A program made the position numbers and the translations under genes. A stretch of DNA of 64,000 bases from Branchiostoma lanceolatum (taxonomy: Eukaryota > Chordata > Leptocardii > Amphioxiformes > Branchiostomatidae), in the NCBI RefSeq assembly GCF_035083965.1, contig NC_089722.1, positions 18,786,642 through 18,850,641 of the forward strand, written 5' to 3'. Under the pieces are notes generated by a model. It saw nothing but the letters and a program-made list of their open reading frames with translations, was not told the origin of the DNA and ran no database searches. The first letter of the stretch is position 1. Each line of letters starts with the position of its first letter. Positions 1 through 12,707 of the stretch are shown in pieces.

Positions 1-376
1 CAGGAAACATTTCCGAAACATTGAAATCATATCTAATGTGTGCTCCATCATGACTTCTTTGAAAGGAAGAGAATCCGAAAGACAGTTAAAGTTCCCGGCT
101 TTGAATGTACAAAGGATGATTTCCAGTGCGTAAAATCAAGATATAATCAGCCTATAACAATATTTTCATCATGCTTTAACTTATGCCATAGAAAAGATCT
201 TCATATATATCAATGGTGCAGAAATGTTGACGTCATTCTTCCGATCAACATTAGCAGGAAACATTTCCGAAACATTGAAATCATATCTAATGTGTGCTCC
301 ATCATGACTTCTTTGAAAGGAAGAGAATCCGAAAGACAGTTAAAGTTCCCGGCTTTGAATGTACAAAGGATGATTG
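1..376. repeat. Direct duplication of a ~120-bp segment
   Basis: The segment at 1-121 recurs almost unchanged at 255-375, giving a tandem period of about 255 bp. Two open frames here come from the duplicated copies and have no protein-like composition. I see no gene in it. Confidence 0.75.
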
Positions 377-539
377 CCCACAAATAAAACAAGAGTTCTA
401 CGACCTCATTCCTTCGCCAAATGATTTTAACCTTTATGACTGACGTATTGGGAGTGTTTCTCATCAATTATGAATCATACCAGTTGGTCGTCTTCACCCA
501 AATAACATAAGTTGTCCAAAGTATGACTATGAGCGAAAC

Positions 540-1150
540 AAAGAAGGTCATGCTAACATTTATCATCAATTATGCAAATAAGCTCCTTATTAGCATAATT
601 TGATTCAATGGTGTTCACATTCACACTACTTCCAAATGCCACAAGAATGAAATTGCCGTCATTAACTAGTATGGAATTATAGTAGTTTAACATTAATTAT
701 ACAAATTAGCTTACATTTGCATATTTTCTATCTATCAACATTCCTTTCTTCCTCAGTTACAAATTCGCATATTTGAATAGTCATATCATGGAACACAGCG
801 GGTTTTTAAATTGCCTCATTAATTATGCAAATTAAAATCTGATTTGCATCATTATCATCCAATCAAACAAAGCACCACGTAAGTTATAGAGTTAAAGTAT
901 ATCTCATTAATTATGCAAAAGAGGTCTTCATTTGCATAGTTGACATTAATTTCTCTCTTCCTCAGTCATGTCACATGTTTGAGAGTCCTATCATGGAATT
1001 TGGAGGATGTATCAATTTTCATCATTAGTTATGCAAATTAGATACTGATTTGCATAATAAATATTAATAAATGTAAATCATCACTCAAGCTATCCATTTA
1101 GCAAAAAGCATGACCATCCATCAAGCCCTTCTTGAGTTATTCCCTTTCAC
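540..1150. repeat. AT-rich TATGCAAAT repeat array
   Basis: Several imperfect copies of a motif close to TCATTAATTATGCAAATTAG occur (near 565, 810, 900 and 1020), separated by about 100 bp. The same family recurs at 20.15-20.34 kb. I associate this family with lancelet genomes. No coding signal is seen. Confidence 0.6.
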
Positions 1151-2540
1151 AGTCTGAAGCAAAACCTGCTCCTGCAGTCCCAGAAAATGCCGCTAGGGTG
1201 TCCAAACCGACACCTTTTACTCTCTTTCCAAAGAGCTATCTACCACTCAAAAGTCGGTTCCATAGCATATCCAAAACATGAGATATCAAAACAGGAATTT
1301 CCGCTGCAGTACTATAACAAGCCGCTAGAGGGCCCAAAATCTAATCATTTTCAGGTCTCACCAAGACCTACCAACATACCAAATATCAAGACAACCCATC
1401 CAGGCATTCTTGAGTTATGCTGGTCTTCTTATACATACAAACTCTACCCTATGCATAACCTTCTGCCCTAGCTCGGGAGCCAACAAACTCCTCGGGTGGG
1501 CGGTGCCAAATTCACTAAGAAGCCCAGGTCTCGGGATCTAACTATTACGTGACAAGCTAATTTGAACAGTCAAACCCCCTGGCCCAATGGGAATATCTCC
1601 TTACTACACCAGTAACACTTCCCCTACACCAGTAACACGTTCCAGCTGGCACCCAGCTAGTATACACTCATACAATATAACACATTTTTACACTTTTCTC
1701 GCTAATCATGCAAAGCACTTCGTCCAAAATCTAATCATCTTGAGATTTCCCACATACACACCGACACACCAACTACGACAACAAACCATCCAGGCGTTCT
1801 CGACTTATCGTGTTCACTAACAGACACACAGACAAGCATCAACGAATAACCTTCTCAGCGAAGGTAACAAGTCAAAAGGTTGTCAAGAGATGGACTGCTA
1901 CTGACTGCCGTGGTGTTCACATCGGTGGGGGCCTAGCCTGGCTAAGACAGTGACTAACGCAAGTTACTCTTCCATACACTGTTGAAATGTAACTGGCAGC
2001 AGATAAGGAATTGAAGTTATATCTGAAGAAGTTACTAGTAGCTTCACATGACCCAGAATGTAAAGTAATGACAACCCTAGCTTGCCGTGTTCTTACTGGT
2101 ACTGTGAGACATGGCTGGCAGTTACATGTACAGTTCTGCATGTACATAGCCCCTGTCTGTACTGGTTTCTGTTTAGACTGACAAATTGATACCATATTAC
2201 AAGCCACACTTCTAGAAACACAACTATCAAAGCTTATTCTACTGTGTGGAAGATATTTTCAAGCTGAAAACATAGAATTCGGCACTTTGATAATCAGATT
2301 TGAAAGTTGAAATTAGAGCACAAGGTTGGTTTTTCAAGAACTGAAAGTTGCAGATGGTAGAAGCCTTGATTATGTAACATCTACATGTACATGTGTCATG
2401 GTCATACAGCATGGTTTGACAATGTTTCCTTGAATACCAGTAGAGAAAAATATTTGAATTTTGTCCAGTATTATATGCAAATTTGCTTTTGCCATTGTTT
2501 TCAGCTTGTAGACAGTCTGGGATTTTTATGAGTTTATGTA
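1090..2540. other. Gene-free stretch with dispersed repeat fragments
   Basis: From 1090 to about 1850 the sequence holds two related copies of a segment containing CCATCCAGGCATTCTTGAGT-like text, probably a dispersed repeat. From 1850 to 2540 I see no gene, RNA or clear repeat. Gene A may continue through here toward exons beyond the left edge. Confidence 0.4.
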
Positions 2541-2614
2541 GTTATGGGGGACAATTCTGCTGGTAAGCCTGATTCCGGTTTAAGGACAAGAGAGACCGTG
2601 CAAGCCCCACTTAC

Positions 2615-2815
2615 CAGCGCACACAAGATCATCTCCATCCCAAGTCCCTCCTACTTGGCACGTCCTGGATTCGTCCCCAGACTTTGGGATAAAACCGTCC
2701 GTCTCATTGCACGAGTGGATGCAGAGTGTGCCGATTTTGTATGGCGGACCTGAATTAGAACAGAACATGCTGCCCCTTCCGTCTTCTGGTGGGTCAGTCC
2801 TGGCGGAGCAGGCCA
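2615..2815 (-). CDS. Gene A CCP/sushi exon (last one visible)
   Basis: A 201-nt phase 1-1 exon with acceptor GTCCAG and donor GTAAGT. It encodes a complete sushi-type module: Cys pairs, then [19 protein letters not shown] and GTW-GDDLVC. These modules usually bind protein partners in complement and matrix proteins. It is a near copy of the exon at 3450-3650. Confidence 0.8.
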
Positions 2816-5800
2816 CTGGACGGTTGGATGAAATAAATTAGTTGCTGAATAAAACAGCGTGTTCTAATTCTGTATTTACGTGACGAATGAAGGACAAGTA
2901 AACAGCGAAGACCAAATCGAAATGATCTTTTTTGACCGCCCATGCCTTTTAATTGACATGTGCCCACATTATTTATTGCTCGGTTGGCGTTAAGGAATAT
3001 ACGTTAATTCACGTCGACAGGGTTTCTTCTCTGTTTAAAATAATCTTTATTTAGGTTCTTCTGTCTTCTCCCTGCCTTCAACTTAACTTTAAGTAATGTA
3101 TAAGGCAGATAAGAAAACAATCCTTGTAAAAATCATTGTATTTGAGGAATAACTTTTACCTGTTGGGTCTTCAAAATGATCTGTAAGAAGAAGTGGTAGA
3201 AAACAGACGTGAGTGTCAATCTAATTCATAGGTAGGTATCATAGAAACTGTGTGTTGTGCATTTCTGTAATACTGATGTAACCTGTACCATAATCATTAG
3301 CAGGTATATGTATATATTTCTATTTCGGTCTAAACAGTATTTCAAAATATGAGTTTAAAAGCGTAAACAGTGCGTCTGATTTATGTTACATACATGTTGT
3401 ACTGCAGTTAAGTGTCATCTGTACAGTCACCGTTTTAACACTGACATACCAGCGCATACTAGATCATTTCCACTCCAAATCCCTCCTGCTTGGCACGTCC
3501 TGGACTCGTCCCCAGACTGGCGAAACAAACCTTTCGTGTTATTGCACCAGTGGATGCAAAGTGTGCCGAGAGGGTACGGCGGGCCTGAATCAGAACAGAA
3601 GATGACCATCCTTTTGTCTTCCGGTGGGTCAGTCCTGTTAGAGCAGCCCGCTGCACAGTTGGAGAAATCAATCAGTTCAGGTGTTGAATAAAACAGCGTG
3701 TTTTAATTCTGCCGTTTTGACTGAATCATTGTCAACAGAAGGGCAATGTCAACAGAGCAAATAGAAATTCTTAAGAGTCATTGCATGAGAAAACCAGGCA
3801 GAGGTGGGAAGATGGGGGTCGGCCAAATCGGCTCATACTTTGTATGTGTGACAGGTATGTTGAACTATGAACAGCCATATAATTAAAACCCTCCAGCTAT
3901 TTTTCGTTATGGCGTTCTGGGACCCCCCTCCGAGACCCTCAAAAATCCAACAATTTATGGCTGAAAATTACTGAAATTGCAATGGCTACCCTGACAATTC
4001 TGATTAAGATATGATTATAAATTTTATATTTCCATATAGCATGGGTTCCCTAGTTTTACCTACTAAAAGTTAAAGGTGAAGCATTGAAGTTATGAGGGTG
4101 AACTAGGGGGTTACCAGAACCAATGAAAGCAGAATTTTCATCTCTTTGAATTTTAGTCATTTTCAAGGGGCATTATCTGCCCTGGGCAGTGGCTTTGGAG
4201 AATGGTTTTACTGTTGCTGGAGAGAGGAACATCTACTGATTCAAAAACAAGCGTCGTTTAATTGGGATACATATAACGCGAGCCGTGAATAGGGGCTCTT
4301 TATGGGGATTTTTTGGGTTTGGGGCTATAATAAATCAGGTTGTGACGTCTCACTACGGGGTAAGTTATGGCAATTTTTTCTGCCGCTGGGTGAAAACCAT
4401 GCAGAATTGTCATAAAATGCTAGCACAAATCAGAAATGTTCATTTGGGCTCTACATGGGGGATATGAGGATACTTAAAAAGAAAATTAAGCTTGTTTTGC
4501 ACATTTTACAGTTGCTCTCTAAGAATTAGTTAGTTTCACACTAAATAATCATATGCATATTCATTTCTTAAATGTAACATAATGAAAAAAGGCTATGTAT
4601 GGGGGTTATCAGAACTCCACATTATCATTGGTACACACCCGTGCAAATGGGTGCAGAACTACATATACTTTATATGGAAAATAAAGAAATTAGACTATAA
4701 CAAATGTCAAGAACAATTTTAGATTTTAGCTAAAAATATATACTTCTGGTGGCCAATCAGGATCAGAACAGGTTCAACAAACTGCAGTTCACAGATTATA
4801 AAACTTTCAATGTGTTCTCAAAAACGTAGCCCATTTCTGTAGCATGTAATGTAATTTTCATTCCCAGGGTTACACAAACCATATCAAAATGTTGATACTA
4901 CATGTATCTACAAAATGCATGCAATTCTTAAAATCATTCCAGAGGACCATTGAAACAGACATACGCGTTGAACAGATGAATATCATTATACAAAAATTGA
5001 AGTTCAAGATCATGCACATCAACTTGTTCTTCACTCAGTCTGACTCTCAAGAAGGTGATTAAGGAGGATGTTGGTTTACAGGATGATGATCTTTATTCTG
5101 CCATGCTTCAAATGGACTTGTAAAGGAACTTGTGTCACCTCACAGAGGATGAAATGAATGTAATAATACAAAATACAACTGTTGCCATCATCTATCGTTT
5201 GTGAGAAACGAACATCTGCAAACGCGCCAAATGTGAAAGGCTGAATGCCTTGAAGCTGATAGGAGTGACGCATCGCAATTTCCACGTACTTGCCACTTGT
5301 CACTAATACGACCAGTATACGGCCGCGGGAAAGCCTCCTACATCTGCGCACCTGCACATTTTGGGCTGTTTCTATGGACTTTTCTTTGTTATGAAGCATT
5401 GACTTTTAGAAATGCACTATCATCTGTATTACGGCAATAATACATACAAAGAATTTCAGTGATGCCCTTAACTTTTTTCAATCTTTGAGATTTCACATTA
5501 CATTCCCATAACATTGTCAACATTGACAACCTCTAACCGCCTGCAGCAAATGCATGTTTTGGTGTTGTTGTTTTTTTTTAAATTAAATGCTGTTAGTTTT
5601 GATACTGTATTGGTTAAACAATATTCAAAACTATTCCAATTGTAGCATAGTATACATAACCACTTAGTTCCCAAGTACCTGGCTTTCCTGCTAGCCAATA
5701 GCCAGGTGCCTTGTATTGCATGAATTGTGTGGATTGTGTCATTTTAGATTTTTTAGATGGGTAAAAGAGATTGAAATTACTAGTTACAGTCATTGGCTGA

Positions 5801-8800
5801 GTTCTTCGAGAATGCTTGATACCAAATATATAAATGTTCTTTGAAATGGAACAATTGCAACTAAAATGTACAATCTGTTGATTTCATTATGATTCATGTA
5901 CTGTCCCAAACTTATAAGTATATATATATATATATATAGTTTAAAACTATTCCCAGATATTTGTTACAGTGACTGTCTTGTTTCTTGATTTTCCATATAG
6001 CTGCGGGTACCCTTGATATCACATATATGGGTCCTGATAACCCCCATCCATAGCCTTTTCACTATTGACCTCTTTATAATTGCACATACTTTTTAGTAAG
6101 TAATTTACTGATTAACGTCTTAAAAAGCAACTGTAAAATGTGCAAAACAAGCTTCATTTACTTTTTAAGTATCCTCATATCCCCCATGTAGAGCCCAAAT
6201 GAACATTTCTGATTTGTGCTAGCATTTTATGACAATTCTGCATGGTTTTTACCCAGCGGCAGAAAAAAATGCCATAACTTACCCCATAGTGAGACGTCAC
6301 AACCTGATTTATTATAGCCCCAAACCCGAAAAATCCCCATAAAGAGCCCCCATTCACGGCTCGCGTTATATGTATCCCAATTAAACGACGCTTGTTTTTG
6401 CATCAGTAGATGTTCCTCTCTCCAGCAACAGTAAAACCATTCTCTAAAGCCACTGCCCAGGGCAGATAATGCCCCTTGAAAATGACTAAAATTCAAAGAG
6501 ATGAAAATTCTGCTTTCATTGGTTCTGGTAACCCCCTAGTACACCCTCATGACTTCAATGCTTCACCTTCAACTTTTGGTAGGTAAAACTAGGGAACCCA
6601 TGCTATATGGAAATATAAAATTTATAATCATATCTTAATCAGAATTGTCAGGGTAGCCATTGCAATTTCAGTAATTTTCAGCCATAAATTGTTGGATTTT
6701 TGAGGGTCTCCTAGGGGGGTCCCAGAACGCCATAACGAAAAATAGCTGGAGGGTTTTAATTATATGGCTGTTCATAGTTCAACATACCTATCACACATAC
6801 AAAGTATGAGCCGATTTGGCCGACCCCCATCTTCCCACCTCTGCCTGGTTTTGCCTGGTTTTCTCGTGCAATGACTCTTAATGATTCTTCAAACCGACTA
6901 GCAACAATAGATAAATGCACCCTATTTCAAGTCGCCTTATGAATACTACGAGAAGAAAATGTATCAGCAATAATGTAAAATCAATGGAAGCTGCTAAGTA
7001 AAACGGATGATATATTGATACTATTGTGTTCTATAAGTATTCATCAAATGATTGTTGTTGTTAACAACATTAAGTTCCTACTATATTGCAGATAGCAGCT
7101 GTAATATCTACCAATTGTAATATTAGCCAATTACATTATCCGTGTATTGAAACAGCAACGGGGTTAAAAAAGCCTTTTCAGCATCAAAAGTATAGTCGAC
7201 CTAACATCTCACTGTACGGTGTGAGAGCTATTATGGGCAAACTTGCCTATTTCACAATAATCCCCAAAATATCCAGCAGCACAAGTACAGGTGTAGCCGT
7301 TAACCTCGTCCTCGCAAGTGCCGCCATTTTCACACGGAACAGAGGCACATTCGTCGACGTCTGTATCGACATAGAAGGGGTTCTGTCAGTCAAAACAAAG
7401 CTATGTATAGTCATGTATGGTGAAATGATTTGATTTCAGCAGGTTTCGTCGCTGACAAAATCGTCCGGTACCGGAATTTTTTTCTTGCCAAAGAGAAATG
7501 GCCGTAACCTTTAAGTGTATTCCCAATAACGCCGTCGAAAACAGATAGTAAATGAAGTCAAGAGAGAGCAAAGTATGTGTTTAACTCATGTTGTAGGCGC
7601 TTGCCTTTCCAATTTAGCTTTTAATACATAAGTAACATGGATGAAAACTTATTAAACAAACTAACTGATGCCTTGGGAAATTTAAGACAGTTATAATGGG
7701 CTATCTTGCCTGTTTCACAATCATCTCCTACATAGCCAGGAGCACAAGTACAGGTGTAGCCGTTAATCTCGTCGTGGCAAGTTCCGCCATTTTGACACGG
7801 ATCAGAGGCACATTCGTCTGTGTCTGCAACAACATTCGAGAAGTTTCCTCAAAAACGCTTCCAATGATATTTCGCATTTTCAAATGAAAAGCTACGTACA
7901 GTCTATTTGATGATTTAATTTCACGTTATACCAACGTTATTACGTATCGACGCTAAAGATACGATGCTATAGTTTGTTTCTCAGTAACAAAATACTACAA
8001 TGGACGACCGTCTATTGTTTTGTGTGGTAGCAAAAGTCTATCATATTTCACCTGTACATGTGAATCCGTCACCATCGTATCCGGGGTCACAATCACAGGT
8101 GTGTCCGTCCCCCAGGTGTGTTTGCACAGATAAGTACTTAAACAACTTTTAGCGTTGCTATTGAATGACTGTCTTCTACCATGTGTATGTATCTGGCCAT
8201 CAGTTTACCGAATAGATCATCTTTTGTCGATTAAAATCTGGAAAAACGATGATAACAAATAGTAATAATCTGACCTGTACAAGTGATTCCATCGCCAGTG
8301 TATCCAGGGTTACAATCGCAGGTGTAGCTTCCAGGTATGTTGTTACAGGTGGCATCTTCGTCACAGGTGTCTGCCTCTAGGGCACATTCGTCGACGTCTG
8401 ATAACGAAGAATAGGTTTTTTATTATTGTTTCGTAGCACTTCTAGATGACATTTTAAAAGTGATAGACATGTATCACATTATTATATAACCATGAGCATC
8501 ACTAGCAGTCTTCCAATATCCAAAATGTAGAACAATCCTTAGATAGTTGTTGACTAGACCCTGGTGGCATGATTTCAGTACAAGCAAGCGTAGCCCTAGT
8601 GAAATGTACAAGAAAGTGTAGGTCCCGGGTGTGTCGGTACAAGTAGCATCTTCATGACAAATGTGTATCACACACAAACATGTTCCATCTTTTGAAATTA
8701 GATTTACTGAATTCGTGTATTTACATATTCACAAATTGCTTAATATCTTCCTAGATATAGATATAGAAAAGCTGTGTGCTCCCTATCTAATGCAACAAGT

Positions 8801-11800
8801 GTTCAATCATACCAACGCAGTTGTAACCATCTCCTTTGTACCCATCATTACAGGTACAATTGTAGCTCCCAGGTGCGTTGGTACAGTTTGCTGCGTCATG
8901 ACAGGTGTCTGTCCCCAGGTCGCATTCGTCAGCATCTGGAGAAAAATTTTGTCATTTTATAGCCTATTTACCTCAGTAAGTTAGCTCGGGCCCTGGGGAT
9001 TACCATTAATTTCTATGCAATGCTGAGATGAAGTAAGTCTATATGATGTCTAAAATTTATTTTGCAATTTATCTATAATAATAAAGCAGTTTCTTTACCT
9101 TCCTCGCAGTCGTCCCCAGTGAAAGCGTCTGGACATGTGCAGTTGTAGAAACCCACGAAGTCATGACACGTGCCTCCATTCTGACATGGGCTGAAGTGGC
9201 AATGGTCAGGCTCTGAAATACACACATGTCGGTAAGAAGGGTGCCTTAAATTTTTGAAAAACTCCAATTCACATAGGCCCTTCCGAGTCGGCTATGGCTT
9301 AACAGTGTTATATGAGAAAGTTGCCAAAACAATACGATATGAAATATTGCCTTAAGCCACGTATCCTGAATTTTTACAACAAAGTTTTTTAAAAAACTGT
9401 TGGATACGTTCTCATGAGATTCTATAAAGACGAAAAATAAAGCAACAGCTCACAATTTTATATCCATGTTTTAAGCTTTATTGAAACTATAAATCTATAG
9501 GTTGAATATGCTCCTGATGCAGACATGTATGACGAAAGGTCAGAACAAGGGCTCACCTTTATCACAACCCTCTATAGCGCTCCCTTCTGAGGGGCAGGCC
9601 TTACATTCTGTCTGAGCCTCTTCGTCCTGGTACCAGCCTGGCGGACACGGTAGGCAGGTGTTATCTTGCTCGTGGGTTCCGACCGGGCAGTTGACTGTAA
9701 TGGGAAAAATCAACAGTTATTTCCCGACGACCATGTATATTTTTATTCACATTTCCTAACGAATTCAAACATACACCGAAACATATAACGAAGCATATGT
9801 GTTTAGAGAGCAAAGACACCATAAGTGTTTTCGATCAAAGCGCAAACCTTACGTACCAAATGGGTAGGGTGGGTTGAGAACCAGACAGTATCAAGATTTT
9901 ACTCACTGCAAACCGCGCCAAAGGTTTCCACTTTCTCGATCTGTCCGTCCTCACACTGCAGGTCGAAGCTGGGCAGGAAGCCGACATAGTTCACTGCCTC
10001 GCACATCACCCCTCCTATGTCGAGGTCGAAGGTCCTCGCTGCCACCCTGGCCCGAATCTCGAAGTAAATGTCGTCCAGTGCACCGATGACTTCTGACTGA
10101 TCGTCGGCTGTTGGTTCCTCCGCAAGGGACTCTGCCTCTGTGACAAACTTTATCTTCACAGTGTGGCCCAAGGTAGATCGCTTGACCACCAGGTCGTCAT
10201 TGTGTTCCCTCAGTTCTGTATCCTTTGGAGCATCGCGACGTTTCCTCGAGCTCAGTCCACATGTCACCTCAATGTCGGATATCCCGCATCTGATACCAGC
10301 GCTGCAGTCACCCAGCGTCGCGTAGAGCAGGAGAAGGTCCCTCTTGATGTCTTCTTCGTTAAAGGCGCAGGAACCAGTGTGGTAGTAAAGCTCGTTCTTT
10401 TGACGGGCCCGGCCGGGACGGTATGAGCCTAGGAGAACGAGTAGAAAATAATCAGAGAAAAACATGAGAGCCTGGCTATAGGTATCATTCTAATACGGTG
10501 GACTGGATACTAAACTACGTGCAATATTGCACGAAAATGCTATTTACCATTGATAATCCCTATGTTCATACATGATACTAGGTCGTTCGATCCTATCTAT
10601 CAGAACGCTGGTTTTGTAAGAAACTCACGAGAGCAGTCTGGCCACGGCAGGTCCTCTGCTGGATGCCACACAGCGTACCAATCACACCTGTAGGTGTCCG
10701 CCGGCTCTGTTGCAAAGTCGTACCTGAATAGATATAAATGATAGATATGTATTTATGTATTTATCATCATTACATTGAATAATTGCACAATTGTGCGTGT
10801 CACTGAAAAAAATAGTAGGCAAAGATACTGCAGATTGTATAATACCACGAAGGTGTAATATTCGTAGTAATAATTCAGAAGTTACCTGTTCTGACAACTC
10901 AGGCTACAGTATTTCTGAGCACCTTCAGCCACGCCACACGTCACGGCTCCATTTCGAGGAGGTGCGGGAATGACACATTCAGGTGCTGGGGATGTACAAA
11001 GATGTTAAAACTCATGGCATCAAGGCTAGATATTGAGCGATGCTAAAGCTTTGTAACCTACCCCCTAAGGTTGTGGTCCTCTAAATATATCATAAAAAAA
11101 GAACGATATGTACCTTCGATAATGACATCAAAATCACAGGTAGTGGCATCAGCGAATCCCTCTGCCCAACACTGCACGCTGTGGGTTCCTATTGGAGCGG
11201 CGTCACCCTTGTCAGCAGAACACTCGTGATTGGCCAGCTCGTTGGACGGTTGAAAACGGAACTCCGGATCGGTCCAGTCTAGGATACCTCCGCTTGGTGA
11301 GTTGACCGTTATCCGTGTGTCAGCAGGGCAGTATACAAGGTTGGGCGCGTTCCGTTCTAAATAGTGGCAAAGATAGGAATGAAAAATACTCCTTTGAGAC
11401 GTTTTGAACATATTTTCACAGGTTTAAAGATGATTTTGCCATTGAATGTGAGGTCTCACTGGCCTCTTGGAAACTTAAGCCGTAAAGAATGTCGTTTTCA
11501 TGAAGGTGGAGGTTTTTTTTACCAACGTGCTCATAAAACCAGATATGGATGCACTACTATCGACATATTTACTCACCACAATGAAGACCACTTCCAGTAT
11601 ATCCATCGCTACACGTACAAGTAAAACTACCATCCGTGTCGGAGCAGCTCGCCTTTGCATGGCAGTTATCCGTGTCCATGGCACACTCATCAATGTCTGT
11701 AGATAGGATGAAAAATCACGAGAATGAAGCTGCAGCTGATTTCTATTTAGCACACAGATGCCACAATATATGTGCTGGCATAATAGCACACTGTAATTAA

Positions 11801-12671
11801 ATCTATATGTTTGACATGCAGACCACATGAAGAGCAAAGTTATTTTATTCACAACCAATGTTTTTTTTTCACTAGCCAACGTTTCGATGACCAACTGTCA
11901 TCTTCATCACCAAAGAAAACATTGGTTGTGAATAAAAGAGCTTTGCTCTCCAACCTAATGAAATGATTCACGGATGGAGACCACATGTTACACATGAATG
12001 AGACCTACTTCCACAGTCCGGAGACTCGTAGCCACTGTCACAGCTGGTGCAATGGTTCGGGCTGCTGCAGATCCCTCCATGTGGACAGGTCGTGGAGCCC
12101 CGGCAGAGAGCTGTGTATGATTCAAAACATGTTGCTTGATGTTCTTCAAATGACTCAGTTTAGCTGATCTACTAGATCAGTAATTTCTTCTATAAGCAAT
12201 GCCCATGCTATATGAAATACACAATAACTATGGTCTTTATCCAGATGATACTTAATGTTAATTTTCGGATGTTGGTACCAAATATTGAGTTGGTAACAGT
12301 TATTGAGAAACGATGTCTATATCAGAATTGTATGATATATTCTTACCAGTGCAAGTTCGACCATTCCCGGTGTATCCACTGTTACACTCACACCGGTAAC
12401 TCCCCACCGTGTTGGTGCAGTTGGCATGTTGATGGCAGTTGTGGGAACCTGAGCATTCATCTATGTCTGAAAGAGAAAAATGACATAGCAAATTAGATTT
12501 AGAGTTTCTTACGCTTACAAAAGTCGCCAGAACACCTGTTGGCCTCTTTCATTGAGTCAAGTCAAGTCAAGTTGAGTTTCCTTAACATAATCGTAATTGT
12601 AAATCAAATAGTCTTTGGGATATATATATGTGTACAAATATGTGTTTAAGTATGTGTTTAAATATGTGTTT

Positions 12672-12707
<36 letters not shown>

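Noticed and set aside
5924..5940. Short TA run as a promoter
   Set aside because: It is a simple TA repeat inside the TTAA-flanked element with no gene start nearby.
3700..7240. A pentraxin domain expected in an SVEP1-type gene
   Set aside because: I searched the interval by eye for pentraxin-like exons on the minus strand and saw none; it is occupied by a transposable element.
7086..7433. Plus-strand frame of 115 codons
   Set aside because: It overlaps antisense to the gene A EGF exon at 7247-7360, which has the cysteine pattern and splice borders.
9874..10426. Plus-strand frames opposite the gene A linker exon
   Set aside because: They are shadows; the minus frame is longer, joins in phase on both sides and has the expected neighbours.
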